DNA of 64,000 nucleotides from Brasenia schreberi. Lineage: Eukaryota > Streptophyta > Magnoliopsida > Nymphaeales > Cabombaceae. Under the pieces are notes generated by a model. The model ran no database searches and was not told the DNA's origin. It saw nothing but the letters and a program-made list of their open reading frames with translations. A program made the position numbers and the translations under genes. The stretch is taken from contig JAYKKT010000046.1 of NCBI GenBank assembly GCA_036023115.1, forward strand, positions 6,087,501-6,151,500. Direction: 5' to 3'. Shown here in pieces: positions 12,421 to 24,700 of this stretch (positions are counted from its first letter, which is position 1; each line of letters opens with the position of its first letter).

Positions 12421-13742
12421 AAAGTGGACAATCAAAAAAAAGAAAAATGCTTTTTAGAGGTCAAGAATCATGAAATTTGTAAAACCTTCAAATTTTTTAA
12501 GTGAATAATTGGGTATAATGCAAAAAGAAAGAGATATGCTATGGATTTAACAAAAGACCTAGAGACAACGAATTGGATTGGATAAAAAACTTGAGAATCT
12601 TGTAAATAAACCATAAAATAAAAAAGAACAAAGATGATAAAAGATTTGAAAAGAGAATGACGTGAAAAAAGGTTTGGGAAGAAGCAAAAATGATTTCTTC
12701 AACTTCTGATTCTCGAATTTTATACAAAAAAAAAACATCATCGACTCATACGATACGCATTGTATCGTATGATACGACATGATGCAACCTCGTATTGTAT
12801 GATATGGTATGATAAATCGCTTATTGTGATACATGCACCTATATACATGATAAAATCGTACGATACGATTTTACAACATTGGTTTCTTTTACAAGTAAAA
12901 ACATTTCTTTGAAAGTCGTCTTTCAGATAAAACAAAAAAGTTTATATGATAACAGGCCGACAGTTTTTCTAAAAGTCTAAGCTTTCCATTATAAGCAAAA
13001 AGTTATAATTTAATCTTGATCCTTAACTTTTAACTACAGTTGGCCAGAACATAAGCCATTGGCCCTAGGGAAAAACCTTAGAATAGTGGAAGAACTTATG
13101 AAACACTATTCACAGTAGAATTTTTTATGAAGAAGTCCGTACCGGGCCTGAAGACCCTTTACATTAATGTGGTGAACCTTGGTCGCCATCAATAAATAAA
13201 AGTGTGAAGTAGGACTTTTCTTGTGATACCGAATCATGACTTGATTTTAATGCCCATATTTAAAATACGGAAATCAGTGTTGAAACATGAGGAAATCCGA
13301 TTCATTTGCAAAAGAGAATGAGGCTGCAGGAAACTAACAGATGAGGAAACAATAGACCGGAAACATTATTTCAGGCTGTTGGTTGGCAAGAACAGTGATG
13401 AGATCCTTCATGCGACCGACTCTACATATATAAGTAAATAAAAGATTGAAAATTTGAAGATTTTTGTGCATACAGTCAAGAGTATTGCTGTGTATACTCC
13501 TTGTGATTCCTTGAAAGTAACATATGCCAGCTGAGAATTTTCTGTTTCACTGTGATCAAGGGCGGGCAACGTTATTCCTCCACTAGTCTCATCTCACTAA
13601 GCCAGACAATAAAATATCAAGAAGGAAGTTCAACGGACCCTTGCATTTCAACATATTGAATGTCCCGGGAAAAGGAGAAAAATTCCTTCATGTCTTCCTC
13701 TGAAGCATGTAGCGAGATATTGCTAACTTTTACCGTCCGCAC

Positions 13743-16700
13743 CTGTTGGCAGCAGCAACATAAACGGAAGTACACTAAGAATACATTTAACAGAACTACA
13801 ACATTAATTAGGGGTCCTATTTTTAAAAATGCATGTGCCTTTGTCAATAAGATACAAAATAATACAGGAACCTAAATTTATGCCCAGGACTGAGACAACA
13901 AGGTACCAGTTTTAAGAAAACCAAATTTCTCTGCAGTTACTTATACAATATCTACTAGAACAGAAGTATAGGCTTAGAACAAGATAAAATGAACTATAAG
14001 CATTTATTAGCATACATAAGCCATAAACTGGACAGCAGCAGGGCAGAAGGAATGCATAGTATTAGAAACCAAAAGTAAGTAAAAATGATTCGTATTTGGA
14101 CATGTAATGGCTCCACAAAAATGTCCTTTACTACATTGCACCCATAACTAGGAAATTAGAAAAATGCAGACCCAGTTAAACCCAAAATATTGGACATGCA
14201 AAAATACGACTTTAAGTTTCAGCTATTTCGGGTCTCACATCTGAAACGTCGATTCTCCAATTGGGGGTAACCATTGATTGGGTATCCATTCCAATCCTTG
14301 AATCTCTAGGGTCCGTTGGGACCTGCACATGACATATTGTATTAGGTGCTCTTCATGGAGCTGAAAGGTTATTCACTTTTGCAGCATGCAGTGGCAACCA
14401 AAAGTTGTACGACATTAGCATGTATCCTACAGTATGATAAAGCCATGGTACCCTCTTTCAAGACGTAAACATAGAAAGAACAGATAAAATAAAATGATAG
14501 ACACAAAAACAAGTTATGGAATCTAAATCTCTCCATGGGGGAGTCACTCCAACTAAGAAATAACACCACAAAATAAAAAAAATCACCACAGGTTCCTTCA
14601 ACACTCAAAAACCTTCTTGGCCTCGGTGGACTGACCATAAGAACCCATGAACTAGGTGGACTGCTTGATATCTACTTAAGTTTGGGATCACTATGAATAT
14701 TATATTACAACAAATTCAGGAAATGAAACAAATTTAGAATAATATACCAAATTATTAAATAATACTATGTGTGGATCAAGTTGCTGACCACAATGGAACT
14801 TAGAATTCCCTTCAACACCCATTACAGTCTATGCATTTTACCTAAAATCAGCAACTTATTTTATCTGCATTCAATTCCATACACTAGAATTGATACGAAA
14901 ACAATATGTTGGATATCATAGGCCAAAGAAAAAAGGCACACGATTACTAGCATTGCCATCATAAAGTTGATGAGGTGGGTTTTCATTTGTAAAATAATGC
15001 ACTAATTTGAATTATAATGCACTAACGTCTTGATTGGTTATTGATATGTAAGTCATCTAAAGAAAACCCAATAATGGCAATAAAATCGTTACTAGTCTAA
15101 ACAATCGAAGCTTTTAGTTTCTTCTGTTATCACCATTCATGCAGCATGGAACTGTATTGTTGCTTTTACAGTGGTCTCGCAGACTCCAAAAGGCATCTGC
15201 AATATATTCATACTAGCTAGCATGTTCAGAACAAGAAAAGATGATCCACAGACTATGCCTTCTGCATGGTCTTGGATACAGACGGGTCCAGTTCCAGTTA
15301 GCCAGGGCATTGATGATTCTATGGCATCGGACTTGTCTGATTGCTTTTCATATGGGAAATTCCTTTATGAATCCACATTTAGCTGACTGTCTCCAATAGG
15401 AAATGCTTTGTTTTTTATCATGTGAGAGTTTAACCGGTTGCTCTTTGACATGCAAGATCAGCTATAATGAGATCTGCATGTGAAATCGAACATGAAAACC
15501 CATGTGAATCCAGTGCAAATCATTAGTTGGATGGGATTTTCCTTTACCTAAACCAATTAACTAGACTCAGTTCAGTTGCGTATCTTACGCAACACAAGCT
15601 GCTCACATCCCTAAGGACTCTCAGTTCAATTGCTTTTGCACGTACATATAGATTTGCAAATTTTACTTTGTCGCAGTACCAGAAATAGAAGAAACTTCTC
15701 ACTTTTTCGTCATGTCGGTATGATATTCACTGATCTCGGTAAGATTTTCACCTTCCACTTTATTCTGTGGTTTTGATATAAAAAGAATGATCTTGAGAAA
15801 ATCTCATTAGAAATTGAAATCTCGGGAAATCTTGGGTTTCCTGGGATTTTCTCGATATAAGGCCGAGCTTTAGCAACTTTTAGTTTCAACATTTTTATGC
15901 TGTTTTAAATGAATGTCTAGATTTTTTTATTTTGCTTCTTCTAAATGCCGTTTCTTATGGTTTCCGATATTCTCAGACAAGAAACAGTAAAAAAACTGTC
16001 ATTTCTTGCTTTTGCTGTCTTTTTATACATCTATATTTTCTAAAAAACATCGAAACTCTTTTACGAGATTTTTCCAAGAAAATCCACTTTATGAAAATCT
16101 TACCCAAGATAAATAGCAAGAACGAGAACGGTGACCACTTTTGATGCCTAAGATCTAAGAAATTACACAACTCTGTATGTTTAGGCTGCCGAGGGTTCGG
16201 CCGGATTGGAAGAAGTCATTTAGTTACCTACCAAATGCACATGTAATAAATTAAGTCACCCAAGAAACGGGTCCTTCATTCCTTTCCAATTCACATAAAA
16301 TCGCGTAAAGCACGAATCACTGGTTGCAAGCAGTGCAGACACAGAGATCAGAAAATTAGAGGCTAAACAAACACAGGAACGCACACACACAGAAGGAAGA
16401 AAAAGAAGATGATGATGAAAACCGATCATGTGCTTGAAATCACCAGAGAGAGAACTAGAAACCAAGGCACTGGAAAACGATTACATGTGTTTGAAATCAC
16501 CAGATTGAATGATATACCATTCAAATGGGGGCAGGAAATTCACAATCGACACTGTAATTTCCGCTAAGAAACCGCTCAGATCTGAGACGAGGAGGATGTC
16601 GGTGGAGAAGAATACCTCCTCTTAAATTTTATCGCAGACAGGAACGCGTTGCCTTTGAGAGAGAGAGAGGGAGAGAGAGAGAGAGAGGGAGAGAATGGCA

Positions 16701-16760
16701 TCGGTTGATCAAAACGGAGTGGGCCGCGGTCATCGCGTTGGTGGGAAAAATGAAGGTTAA
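13743..16760. other. Region upstream of the BPA1-like gene; possible 5' exons on the minus strand
   Basis: No solid gene. On the minus strand 14318-14240 reads as an open exon-like block (VPTDPRDSRIGMD, then VTPNWRIDVSD) between an acceptor-like CATGTGCAG and a donor-like GATGTGAG, but I do not recognise it. 16735-16560 on the minus strand, with CT-rich tracts followed by a moderately GC-rich stretch, looks like a plant 5' leader and could be the BPA1-like promoter and first exon. The rest is AT-rich. Confidence 0.35.
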
Positions 16761-17037
16761 GCGAAAGGGCGAAGACCCGCTTATTAAGCGCCAACTTTAT
16801 GCCCTGTAATAAAAACTTCAAAATCGCGGGTGACAACCGACTCCACAAACTTGTACCCCATGTCTCTCTCGTTATATATATATATCAAGAGAGGAGAAAG
16901 GTCGAAGATGCAAACCACCTACAAACTCTATTTCAAACCATGGATGTTGACTGGATGTTTGAGACTCGTTTGAATGGAGTTTGTATTTAGCTGGTTTGCA
17001 TCCTCTAACTTATATATATAAGATAGAGAGTAGATAT

Positions 17038-17179
17038 ACTTTTAAATAGAATTTTGTTGGATATTTTAACATAGAATGTTGTGATATATAACATTCTATT
17101 TAAAAGTTTGATGTTCAAGATTTCAATTTGGAAAGTAAACACTTGTTTCTTAAATAAAATATAAATATATACTCTCTAT

Positions 17180-17249
<70 letters not shown>

Positions 17250-17342
17250 AACATTCTATGTTAAAATATTCAACAAAATTCTATTTAAAAGTTTGATGTT
17301 TAAGATTTCAATTCAGAAAGTAAACACATGTTTCTTAAATCA
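17038..17342. repeat. Long inverted repeat with a nested direct repeat around a (TA)n core
   Basis: The segment 17038-17087 (starting CTTTTAAATAGAATTTTG) is repeated in reverse complement at about 17242-17292. Next to the left arm, 17092-17156 is repeated in the same orientation at about 17278-17342 (both begin ATTCTATTTAAAAGTTTGAT). A (TA)n run of about 60 bases lies between the arms at 17186-17246. A related TACTCTCTATCTTATATATA motif appears on both sides. This suggests a foldback element or a template-switch duplication. Confidence 0.85.
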
Positions 17343-17774
17343 AATAAAAATATCTACTCTTTATCTTTTAAAATGGATGGTTGAAATTTATTGAGATATA
17401 TTAGTATATAGCATTGCTTACTCATGTTAACTTTTTACTTTTTGTAAACATAAGTTTGATTTAAAAAATTATAAGAGTATTTAAAAAATTAAGAAGAATA
17501 ACCTTATTATACTCATATCATAGAAAAGTAAGGAGTGAATATTAGTTTGCAGCCTCAAAAGTGAACAAGAGAGAGACTAGTATATGATCGCACACTTAGG
17601 TGTTATTTTCAAATAAATTTAATACATCATCTGAGTAATGAATCGTTAAAATTTGAAAAACAAATAACATAACTTGAAATCAAGTACACTTACAAAAACT
17701 ACATATGCACTTTGCTTTTTCAACCGTCCATTTTGCTTGGATATACTAACGCCTAAATATGTTAGTATATCTCA

Positions 17775-17775
17775 A

Positions 17776-17837
<62 letters not shown>
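17775..17837. repeat. (CT)n(TA)n compound microsatellite
   Basis: CT repeats switch directly to TA repeats, like the one at 2774. Between here and 18700 lies AT-rich sequence with no gene. The block at 18490-18670 resembles the one at 42330-42560 (both contain a sequence like CATGAACTATT followed by CT repeats). Confidence 0.9.
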
Positions 17838-17841
<4 letters not shown>

Positions 17842-18659
17842 CCAGTTGTTTAAAGAAAAAATATATGAGAAAAATAAGGTTGACTACAAGTAAAATGTCA
17901 ACTGATGAGATTTGGATTCTGAGTTCAAAGTCCTAGAACTGAATCCGGTCTATTTAGTTGATCGAGTTGTATTTGTACGGAAGATATGGATCAGGTTAGG
18001 ATAATGAAATTCATTAATTCTGGTCTGGATTCTGGTGGACATACATACTGTAGACTTGGTAGGGTTTGATTGGTAATCCTGTTCGGTTAAATGGTTTGAC
18101 AACCGGCCTTTGACGAATCCCAGCCGTTGACATCCTATTCATTCATTGGTGGGTCGGGCAAATGAGCCAAACAAACCCTGTCATAGCAAATGTCCCATGT
18201 TTGATTATGAGTCGAATTGGGCCGCAACTCAATTCTTAATGCTCAGGCCTCATAATCAAACACCCCCTCAATGCACTCTTTAGTTCCTTTTGGGTTTTTT
18301 TTTATCCTTTAGAGCAAAAGGTAAAACAATAAATTGCATCTGAAATGACAGTGAACTTATGGGATTCAAAGCTATAAATATTTTAACCGCTGGCTTTTAA
18401 AACCCCGATCAAATCCTTCCTAAAATAGGATGATACAAGATTTGGCTTTTATTAAGTTGAGTGTTCTCTCGCTATATATATATATATAGAGAGAGAGAGA
18501 AATTAGTATATTAGCATATCAATCCATGCTCAAATACACTCAAAGAGAGAAATTAGTATAAATACTTTTCGTACGTGGCATTTGTTTTTCAAATTTTAAT
18601 CTTCATAAAATTTTATAAGCAGATTTAAGCATGAATATGTGCATGAACTATTCTCTCTC

Positions 18660-19640
18660 TACATATATGTGTGTTTGAATATCCACAGTGACGCACTATC
18701 GGATAGAACCTGTTCAGTACAGTTCGTATAAAAGAATGTCCAATGCTCAAGCGTGAATCATCTCACCTAGCAAATATGTGTAGATGAGGAAACTGTTGTC
18801 TAACCATGACAAAATCCAGTGGGGGATGTAAAAGTTTTCCAGGTTTAGATGATTCAATTGGGTGAAATTCAGGTGAGGCAGTTTCATCGGGTTTTGAGTG
18901 AGGCGGCCACCTTACCTTGCTGATGAGTAGGTCAGCACTAGTTGGCCTGATTGACAGTAACAATGTTGCAGACGCAGATATCTTAGGGCAGTGAACAAGC
19001 AGATCGAGCCAAACTAGGCTTGCTCGTGACCCATCTCACTAGATTGGTGCTTGTTGATGCACTCAATTTAGATGTGCTATGCTTATTTATACCAAGATAA
19101 GTTGTGGCATGATGGAGCTTAACATGAAGTTGCTTTTAAACATTGAAGGCCTGCAATGCATGTTATATAAATGAAGCAAATTCAGATCTTTCTCGTGTAA
19201 ACTCATTGTAATCTTTATTGTAAATCTAAAACTCGATCATCCTTGCACACTTTCTAACTAAGCACCCAATTGAGTTGGCTTTACGAGCCAACCTGCAACG
19301 ACCGTTACCTGCTGATAGTTTGGCTGGTTAACCTATATGAGCTCAGCCCAGTCGGCCTGGTTAGGTTCCAAATCCAGTCCAGGATGAGCCTAAATGAGCC
19401 GAACAATGAGAAGCTCGTCTTTCCGTTGCATCTGTGCTTCTTCTCCATTTTGTTAGTTAAAAAGATGTAACAGTGGTGGATCCTGTCATACTGGAACCCA
19501 TTTGGCCTGCCTTTCCAGATATCATGTTACCATCTCTTATTCTATCTTATATTAGTGCCAAGCCAACTTTTTCATTAATATCGTAGCTAAGAATCTAAAC
19601 TCCGCCCATGTAAGGATCACATAACTTGCATGGCTGGTCC
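18660..19640. other. Non-coding stretch before the GEX1 relic
   Basis: No coding exon was found, and none of the missing GEX1 N-terminus. Parts (18990-19090, 19270-19400) are degenerate GAGC/GCTC-rich repeat like that at 26750-27250. Confidence 0.6.
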
Positions 19641-19775
19641 CAAGCTCGGATAAAGGAAGGTTGCGGCAGGTTTCTGACAGCCAGCGTAAAACTTTGTCGG
19701 ACTTACCATGGATTCTATAAAAAAAGAATCCATATAGCCAACCCCATCTAGTATGAAAAGGCTTAGTTGTATTAC
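19640..19775 (+). mobile_element. SINE 3' part with RTE-like tail
   Basis: Contains GGTTGCGGCAGG, CAGCGTAAAACTTTGTCGGA, ATGGATTCTATAAA, AGAATCCATATAGCCAACC and ends CCCATCTAGTATGAAAAGGC TTAGTTGT. The same order occurs at 32862-33027. It resembles the plant Au SINE family as I remember it. The tail matches the LINE ends at 34290 and 63317. It lies about 150 bases upstream of the surviving GEX1 exon. Confidence 0.7.
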
Positions 19776-19924
19776 TGTAATTAAAAACTAGTCTTTGAAA
19801 TACTTTTCTATATCACATACCATCGTGACATCATAGCCTGATGTGCCTCTTCATTTTAATTTATCTATTTATCTGAATTAATACAAATACACCCTGTTTT
19901 GGTACCGGCTGATTTGAATTGCAG

Positions 19925-20925
19925 GTCCACTTTGCAAAAGTTGGCAGAATTTGGCGAGAAACAACAGCTGGAGCTGATTCGGCGGCAGGAAAAGCTTCAT
20001 GAGACTCATGATCACCTTGTCCAAAATTCAATGTCCATATTGGCAGCACAGATAAGCAACTCAACGAAATTCATTCACGTCTCCAATGTGAAATTTCTAA
20101 GTAGGCTTTGTTTCTATAATGAGCAGGAGGCATTTGAAAGAAAGCAGGCAACTATGTTCATCGCTTTGGAGAAGTTGTTTTCTCTTCATAATGCCATGCT
20201 ATTGGAATCTCGTGCCATAAAATCTTTCTTCTTCTATGTGGGCATGGTTTTTGTCATCTACATGATGACAAGCGCAAAGCAAACATTTGGTGCTCTAGCA
20301 CGACTCTATCTTGGTGAGTTTTTCCTATGATCAATCAGCATTAAGTGAATCGATTTACTATGGATGATTTCAAAGATGTCTCTAGAAACACCTAAACTAC
20401 ATTCAACTGGATCATTGTATCGGTTTATCTCAATTAGCATGCCTAAAATTATCAATCACAGGATTGTGCATCGTATTTGCATTGGAAATTGTGTCGGTCA
20501 GAGCTGGAGCTTATTATGATCTCGATCAACAATCATGGATTTTATCGAAGGTGTTCTTGGTTAGGTTAAGTTTTTTGTTGGCTGCCTTGATCCAGATTGT
20601 TTACTCCATTTACAGTTTCAGGTCAGCATGATGTCCTATTTCCATCTGTTTATTCTAAATTAAAAGTTTGTTTTTTTATAATATACATATATACTTCCTC
20701 TGTTCAGGGATTATGAAGTTCTCAATCATAAGATGCTATTGACTGTCATTGAGAAACTGAAGATATCTTTCATTGCTGAACTCAGGCTTGCCAGATGAGG
20801 AAGATATCTGTAAGGATCCTGATTATCACCTTCCAGAGGAAGTAGGCGAGAACTCGGCTACTACCTCCAGTCATCGGACATACAATTTTCGCCCTAGGAG
20901 TCGCTGCATACCACCTTGTATTTAA
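19925..20925 (+). pseudogene. GEX1: GEX1 (GAMETE EXPRESSED 1) relic, 5'-truncated
   Basis: GEX1 is the plant relative of yeast KAR5 and fish Brambleberry, a nuclear-envelope protein needed for nuclear fusion. Only the C-terminal half is present. Exon-like blocks: 19925-20313 (coiled coil, then EAFERKQATMFIALEKLFSL, HNAMLLESRAIKSFFF and a membrane segment VGMVFVIYMMTSAKQTFG), 20462-20621 (membrane segments, SKVFLVRLSFLLAALIQIVY), 20708-20798 (DYEVLNHKMLLTVIEKL). Three defects are seen. No N-terminal exons lie upstream. A 75-base in-frame insert at about 20049-20123 looks like an unspliced intron whose donor reads ATAAGC rather than GTAAGC. The last block stops at TGA 20796-20798, while the family C-terminus (LPDEEDICKDPDYHLPEEVG) continues in another frame from 20785 to TAA 20923-20925. 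Most likely a pseudogene. Confidence 0.85.
20049..20123 (+). other. 75-nt in-frame intron-like insert with AT-AG ends
   Basis: The upstream exon ends SILAAQ and the downstream one starts EAFERKQ, contiguous in the family as I remember it. The intervening 75 bases start ATAAGC and end TATAATGAGCAG. They add 25 unrelated residues without a stop. A G to A change at the first intron base explains it. Confidence 0.7.
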
Positions 20926-21162
20926 GCTACATTTGTGTGTGCTAGTGTGTTTGAGCAAATATCAAGTCAGTCATGGAAAATATTGTAAACTATTTTTTTT
21001 TTTAGAACTTGAACTTGCATACGTTGAAAAAGAAAATCTGGACTGGTTCATCTCATTCCAAATGATCAAGATTACAGGGAGGAGAAGTTGAATACCAGTT
21101 TCTATGCATGTCTGTTACTGCACTGAACTCGGATTAGTTACACTTTATCTTTTAGTAGGCAA

Positions 21163-21262
21163 GGTGGGGCTAGGCAGACCTCCACCAGATGCAAACTGAG
21201 GTATTTGAACTCCTGACCTTCTGTCAGAGAACCAGCTCCCTATCCAGTGAGATATGCCCCAT
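21163..21262 (-). mobile_element. tRNA-derived SINE-like fragment
   Basis: The minus strand reads GGGGCATATCTCACTGGATA, then AGGTCAGGAGTTCAAATACC. These resemble the A and B boxes of a tRNA-type Pol III promoter about 35 bases apart. The stretch between the GEX1 relic and XLG otherwise holds no gene. Confidence 0.5.
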
Positions 21263-21419
21263 TAGGGCTGGGATTCATTACCCTAATTAGAGTAGAAATA
21301 GGTCGCAATTGTGGTCGCATATGGTATTGATGCTGGGATTCGTTTCCTGGCACGCCACAACTGTGATCCAGTGGAGAAATCGATTTTTCAAATAAACATC
21401 CCTCTGAGCGGCAGCAAAA

Positions 21420-21495
21420 GAGTTCAATCTCCAAAACCAAACATTTTCTCGCACTGAGGAGTTCAATCTCCAAAACCAAACATTTTCTCGCACTA
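21420..21495. repeat. 39-bp tandem duplication
   Basis: AGTTCAATCTCCAAAACCAA and the bases after it, through TTTCTCGCACT, occur twice with a 39-base offset and almost no divergence, so the duplication is recent. Confidence 0.92.
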
Positions 21496-21708
21496 AGTGG
21501 TATGAGCTATATGTACCCTAAGTTGGCAATGAGTTCGATCTTGTGCAACAGTAGAATTTGACTCCAAATGAGCAGGAGCAGAAAAGTTATTAGAATAAAC
21601 ATAGATATATAAGGGCTGATAATTAACCTAGAGCACTAGCACAGATTATCTTCCCAAGATTCCACATGAACTACGATGCTGAAAATTCAATTGTGTAATG
21701 TAGGGAGT

Positions 21709-24700
21709 TCAAGCTGTGTCGGTGTACTGTGAATCTTCGGGAACCCTGTAGCCACTGGTGTCCTTTTCATCATTCCATTTAAGGACCTCTTTGATGAAAT
21801 TGAAAGATGCTTCAACGTTGAGGCTGTCCATGGCATTGCTTTGCCAGACAAACAGTCTATTCCCACTGTATTGGCCATATAGTTTCTTGAATTTCATTGC
21901 TATGTAAAAATATGCTTGGTGAGCAAGAGAACCAGTTGCACGATTTGACCTCAATGGACTAAACTCGTTAAGCCACTCACAAACTGTCAATGGAACTCTA
22001 GATATCTTCTCTTCAAATGCATCAAATTTGTTAAGGATGAGCACAAATGGGATGTCTTTGAAAGATGAGTGTCTAGCTATTGCTTCAAATAACCCTTTGC
22101 TTTGCATCATCTTGTTCTTCGGAGGCGTCGACCTCCCTATGGACACAACTTGGTCATAGTCAGTGAGAGAAACACAGAATATTATGGCATGAACGTCCTC
22201 GAACATTTCTAGCCATTTGCATCCTTCACTCAAGCAATTGGCACTCAGTCTGATTAGTTGGTACCTGAGAATTGTAGAAAACAAGTTAAAATATTAGTGT
22301 CCAGTTTGTCTTGTATCCCCGAAGACATAGAGCCAAGGAGACTTACTTTGTGAGGGATGGGGGTAATTCTGAGTTTTCATCAAGAGCCATTGAAATTTGA
22401 CCACGACCATCTAAGGAGAAATCAAGAGATGCAAGGCCATCACCCAAAGACAAGCCTTCAGCGTGCAAGATATCCTCCTTTGAAGGTACATAGACATTGT
22501 CTGATATCTCCATAGCCTGAAGATAAATGCATGTATATACCATGAAATTCAATGTGAGATGTGCAGGTACTAGCGCAGAGAATAATCCATACCTTGTCTA
22601 GGAAATAATGAGCATTATCTGGAAGAGAATATATTTGATCTTTTCTCTTGTATGTCGCCTGAATTGCAGCATCATTCCAGAAATCGACCAAAACTGAGGC
22701 ATATTCACGACTTGCAGCGGGAAAGAAGGCATCGAAATTGCCCATGGCAATGATCTCCAGAAACGAGTCAGAAAGTTGCTTAAGCCTGGTGTTTAATGAG
22801 TATATTGATGAACCACTCTCATCTTCCCCTGAGCATAATCCAATTTCATAGTTAGAACAGTTATAATGTGATCTGTGAAAGCTGACATAACGTAGGACCA
22901 TAAAGATATCACAGAAATCAATAAACTACTTTTTAATGATCCCCCCCTCCCCCTCTCTTTCATACACACATGCACACGCATATATTGATGCTCACTAAAT
23001 TCAATTAACATATTCGGCTAACAGTTGGTCCTTATCGCAGAATTCAATTTGATACTCACTGAAAGTTTCTTCCTCAAAGCGCTCCCTTGCCTCAAGCAGG
23101 GCACCAAGGTACTTGTATATGTTGGACTGAATCAGGAACTTCATATCCTCCAACTCCTCATCAGAGAATGCACCGTGTTTATATTTTATCTGCTCCATTT
23201 AAAGAAATATTTAAGGGATATAGAATAAAGCAAATATTCGTCTCAAGAGCGAGTGACATACATGAGATATGATGTGTCTCAAAGCATTAACAGTGAACGA
23301 ACTATTTCCTATATCTGAAGTTCAAGAGCACAGTACTTAATGTCCTCTGTTATCATTAACAGGATCCTGTATGAATGTCTGCTGCATGGCTGTGGATGAA
23401 TTACAGTTAGGTAATCAAAGATCAACCGATCAAGATACGGGAGCAAGTGTTATTGACTTAATGACTCCTGACTCGCCTTTGAGGTATGGTGCCTGCTCTG
23501 GTTATTACACTTTCACAGAAGACACCAGCAACCTTGAAAGATCTTATCTTCCATGAAAGCTCATGATAGAGGCATGATTAATGGGGCTTTGAGAGGTAAA
23601 AGCACTATCACAATGAGAACTCGGCTATGACACTTGGAAAATGTCATAGATGTACCATTTGATACCATAAATTGGGAGATCTTAACATAATGAATAAAGG
23701 AAACTATAGCAGTTGCAGTATCAATATGTATCAAGATGCAAGACAGAGTATCCTTAACCAAATTTATCTGCGCCATTTTCTGTGCCATAAAATTACTTTT
23801 CCAACGGAATCATATATCATCGGCATGAAATTTATTTCATCTACCAAAAAAAAGAATTATTGCCGAAATGAACAATATTTCACCTGTTTGAAGATGGTGC
23901 TAGTTCCCGAACCTTGAGAACCAAGTAAAAGTAGTTTACGAGTTTTCTTTTCTTCTAAATACTGTGATAGGGATTCAATGTAGTTATTTGCATATTTAGT
24001 TGTTCTTTCACCGCTTTGATGTGGTATCGGCAATGACAATAAGGAACATAAGAGACGAGTTGATGCCTGCAAGATGAATATCAGAATTCAGATATTCAAA
24101 TGCGTCAAAATTTCTAAACAAAAAACATCCACATTATGTGCTCCGGGGGAGCTCAACTTGTCATGGTAAAATTACATGGAAATTCTTACCTTCTTCCAGA
24201 TATTTCCTCGTGGGTTTTTCTGTCCTTCTTCTACAACAGATCCATCATCATATACCCAAAAATTGGTCTTTGGGGAGCACTGTATCTTGGCCCACTGAAT
24301 CAAAACAACAAAGAAGACAATAGTAATATGTATCAGCCTTGAGTTCTCGGGAAACCACGTACATCTTTTAAGAGAAGATTCACTAAACAATCTTACCTTC
24401 AGCACCCACAACTCTTCTTTAGTGATTTCACGGCCATTAAAATACACCTCTGTATTCCCATTGCTGGCATTTTCCAGGAGTTTCCCCCCTATATCCAGTT
24501 TAGAATTAATGAGCGTATCAGGTTTTCCTCCCTCCTGTTATTCAATAAGAGTCACATACTAACACAAGTCACTACATAGATTGAGTGCGAACCCAGAAAG
24601 ATAAAATCTAGTCCCACAACATGATAATGAAGCGAATGGAAAGTTCAGAAGAAAGAAAGAATATTCACCTTACCCCAGAAACCTGATACTTTGTCATACC

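Larger units (their letters stand above)
9444..12889 (-). mobile_element. hAT transposon with matched TIRs and 8-bp target duplication
   Basis: The element runs from 9452 to 12881 (3430 bp). Its ends are perfect 13-bp inverted repeats: CAATGTTGTAAAA at 9452-9464 and TTTTACAACATTG at 12869-12881. Both sides are flanked by the same 8 bases, GTTTCTTT, at 9444-9451 and 12882-12889. An 8-bp duplication is the hAT signature. Subterminal DNA at both ends is packed with variants of GTATCGTA and CATTGTATCG, likely transposase-binding repeats. The inside encodes a minus-strand transposase relic (BED-type zinc finger, then a DUF659-like block). It sits in the BPA1-like intron between 13474 and 8938. Confidence 0.92.
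7314..13742 (-). pseudogene. BPA1-like: BPA1-like (binding partner of ACD11) RRM gene, disrupted
   Basis: BPA1 family proteins carry one N-terminal RRM and a helical C-terminal region, and bind the sphingolipid-transfer protein ACD11 in cell-death control. Exons on the minus strand: 13742-13639 (RTVKVSNISLHASEEDMKEF), 13549-13474 (NSQLAYVTFKESQG), 8938-8858 (GATIVDLSVTITPAEDYVLP), 7905-7314 (KAEEVVSSMLSKGFVLWKDA and onward). The last exon is broken twice. Near 7720-7740 the frame runs into TGA, while a neighbouring frame carries on the family sequence (SIDQKIGPSEKLSLGTAVVN). At 7626-7628 a TAG stands where the family has Glu in a SEKTKS-like motif. After it the reading is normal (IMSNRYVWTSAAWV) to a stop at 7314. 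The donor of the first listed exon (GTCCGT) is weak. The start codon and any upstream exon were not found. Either a pseudogene or, less likely, two assembly errors in one exon. Confidence 0.85.

Noticed and set aside
14240..14320. Possible BPA1-like first exon on the minus strand
   Set aside because: Open with plausible splice borders, but no BPA1 similarity and no usable start, so kept only as a note in the region entry.
17160..17250. Possible CRISPR-like or satellite array at the repeated arms
   Set aside because: Only two copies of each arm, no regular spacers, and a plant nuclear context; it is a hairpin plus microsatellite.
21163..21262. Possible tRNA gene
   Set aside because: A- and B-box-like motifs exist, but no cloverleaf or acceptor stem can be drawn; better explained as a SINE fragment.
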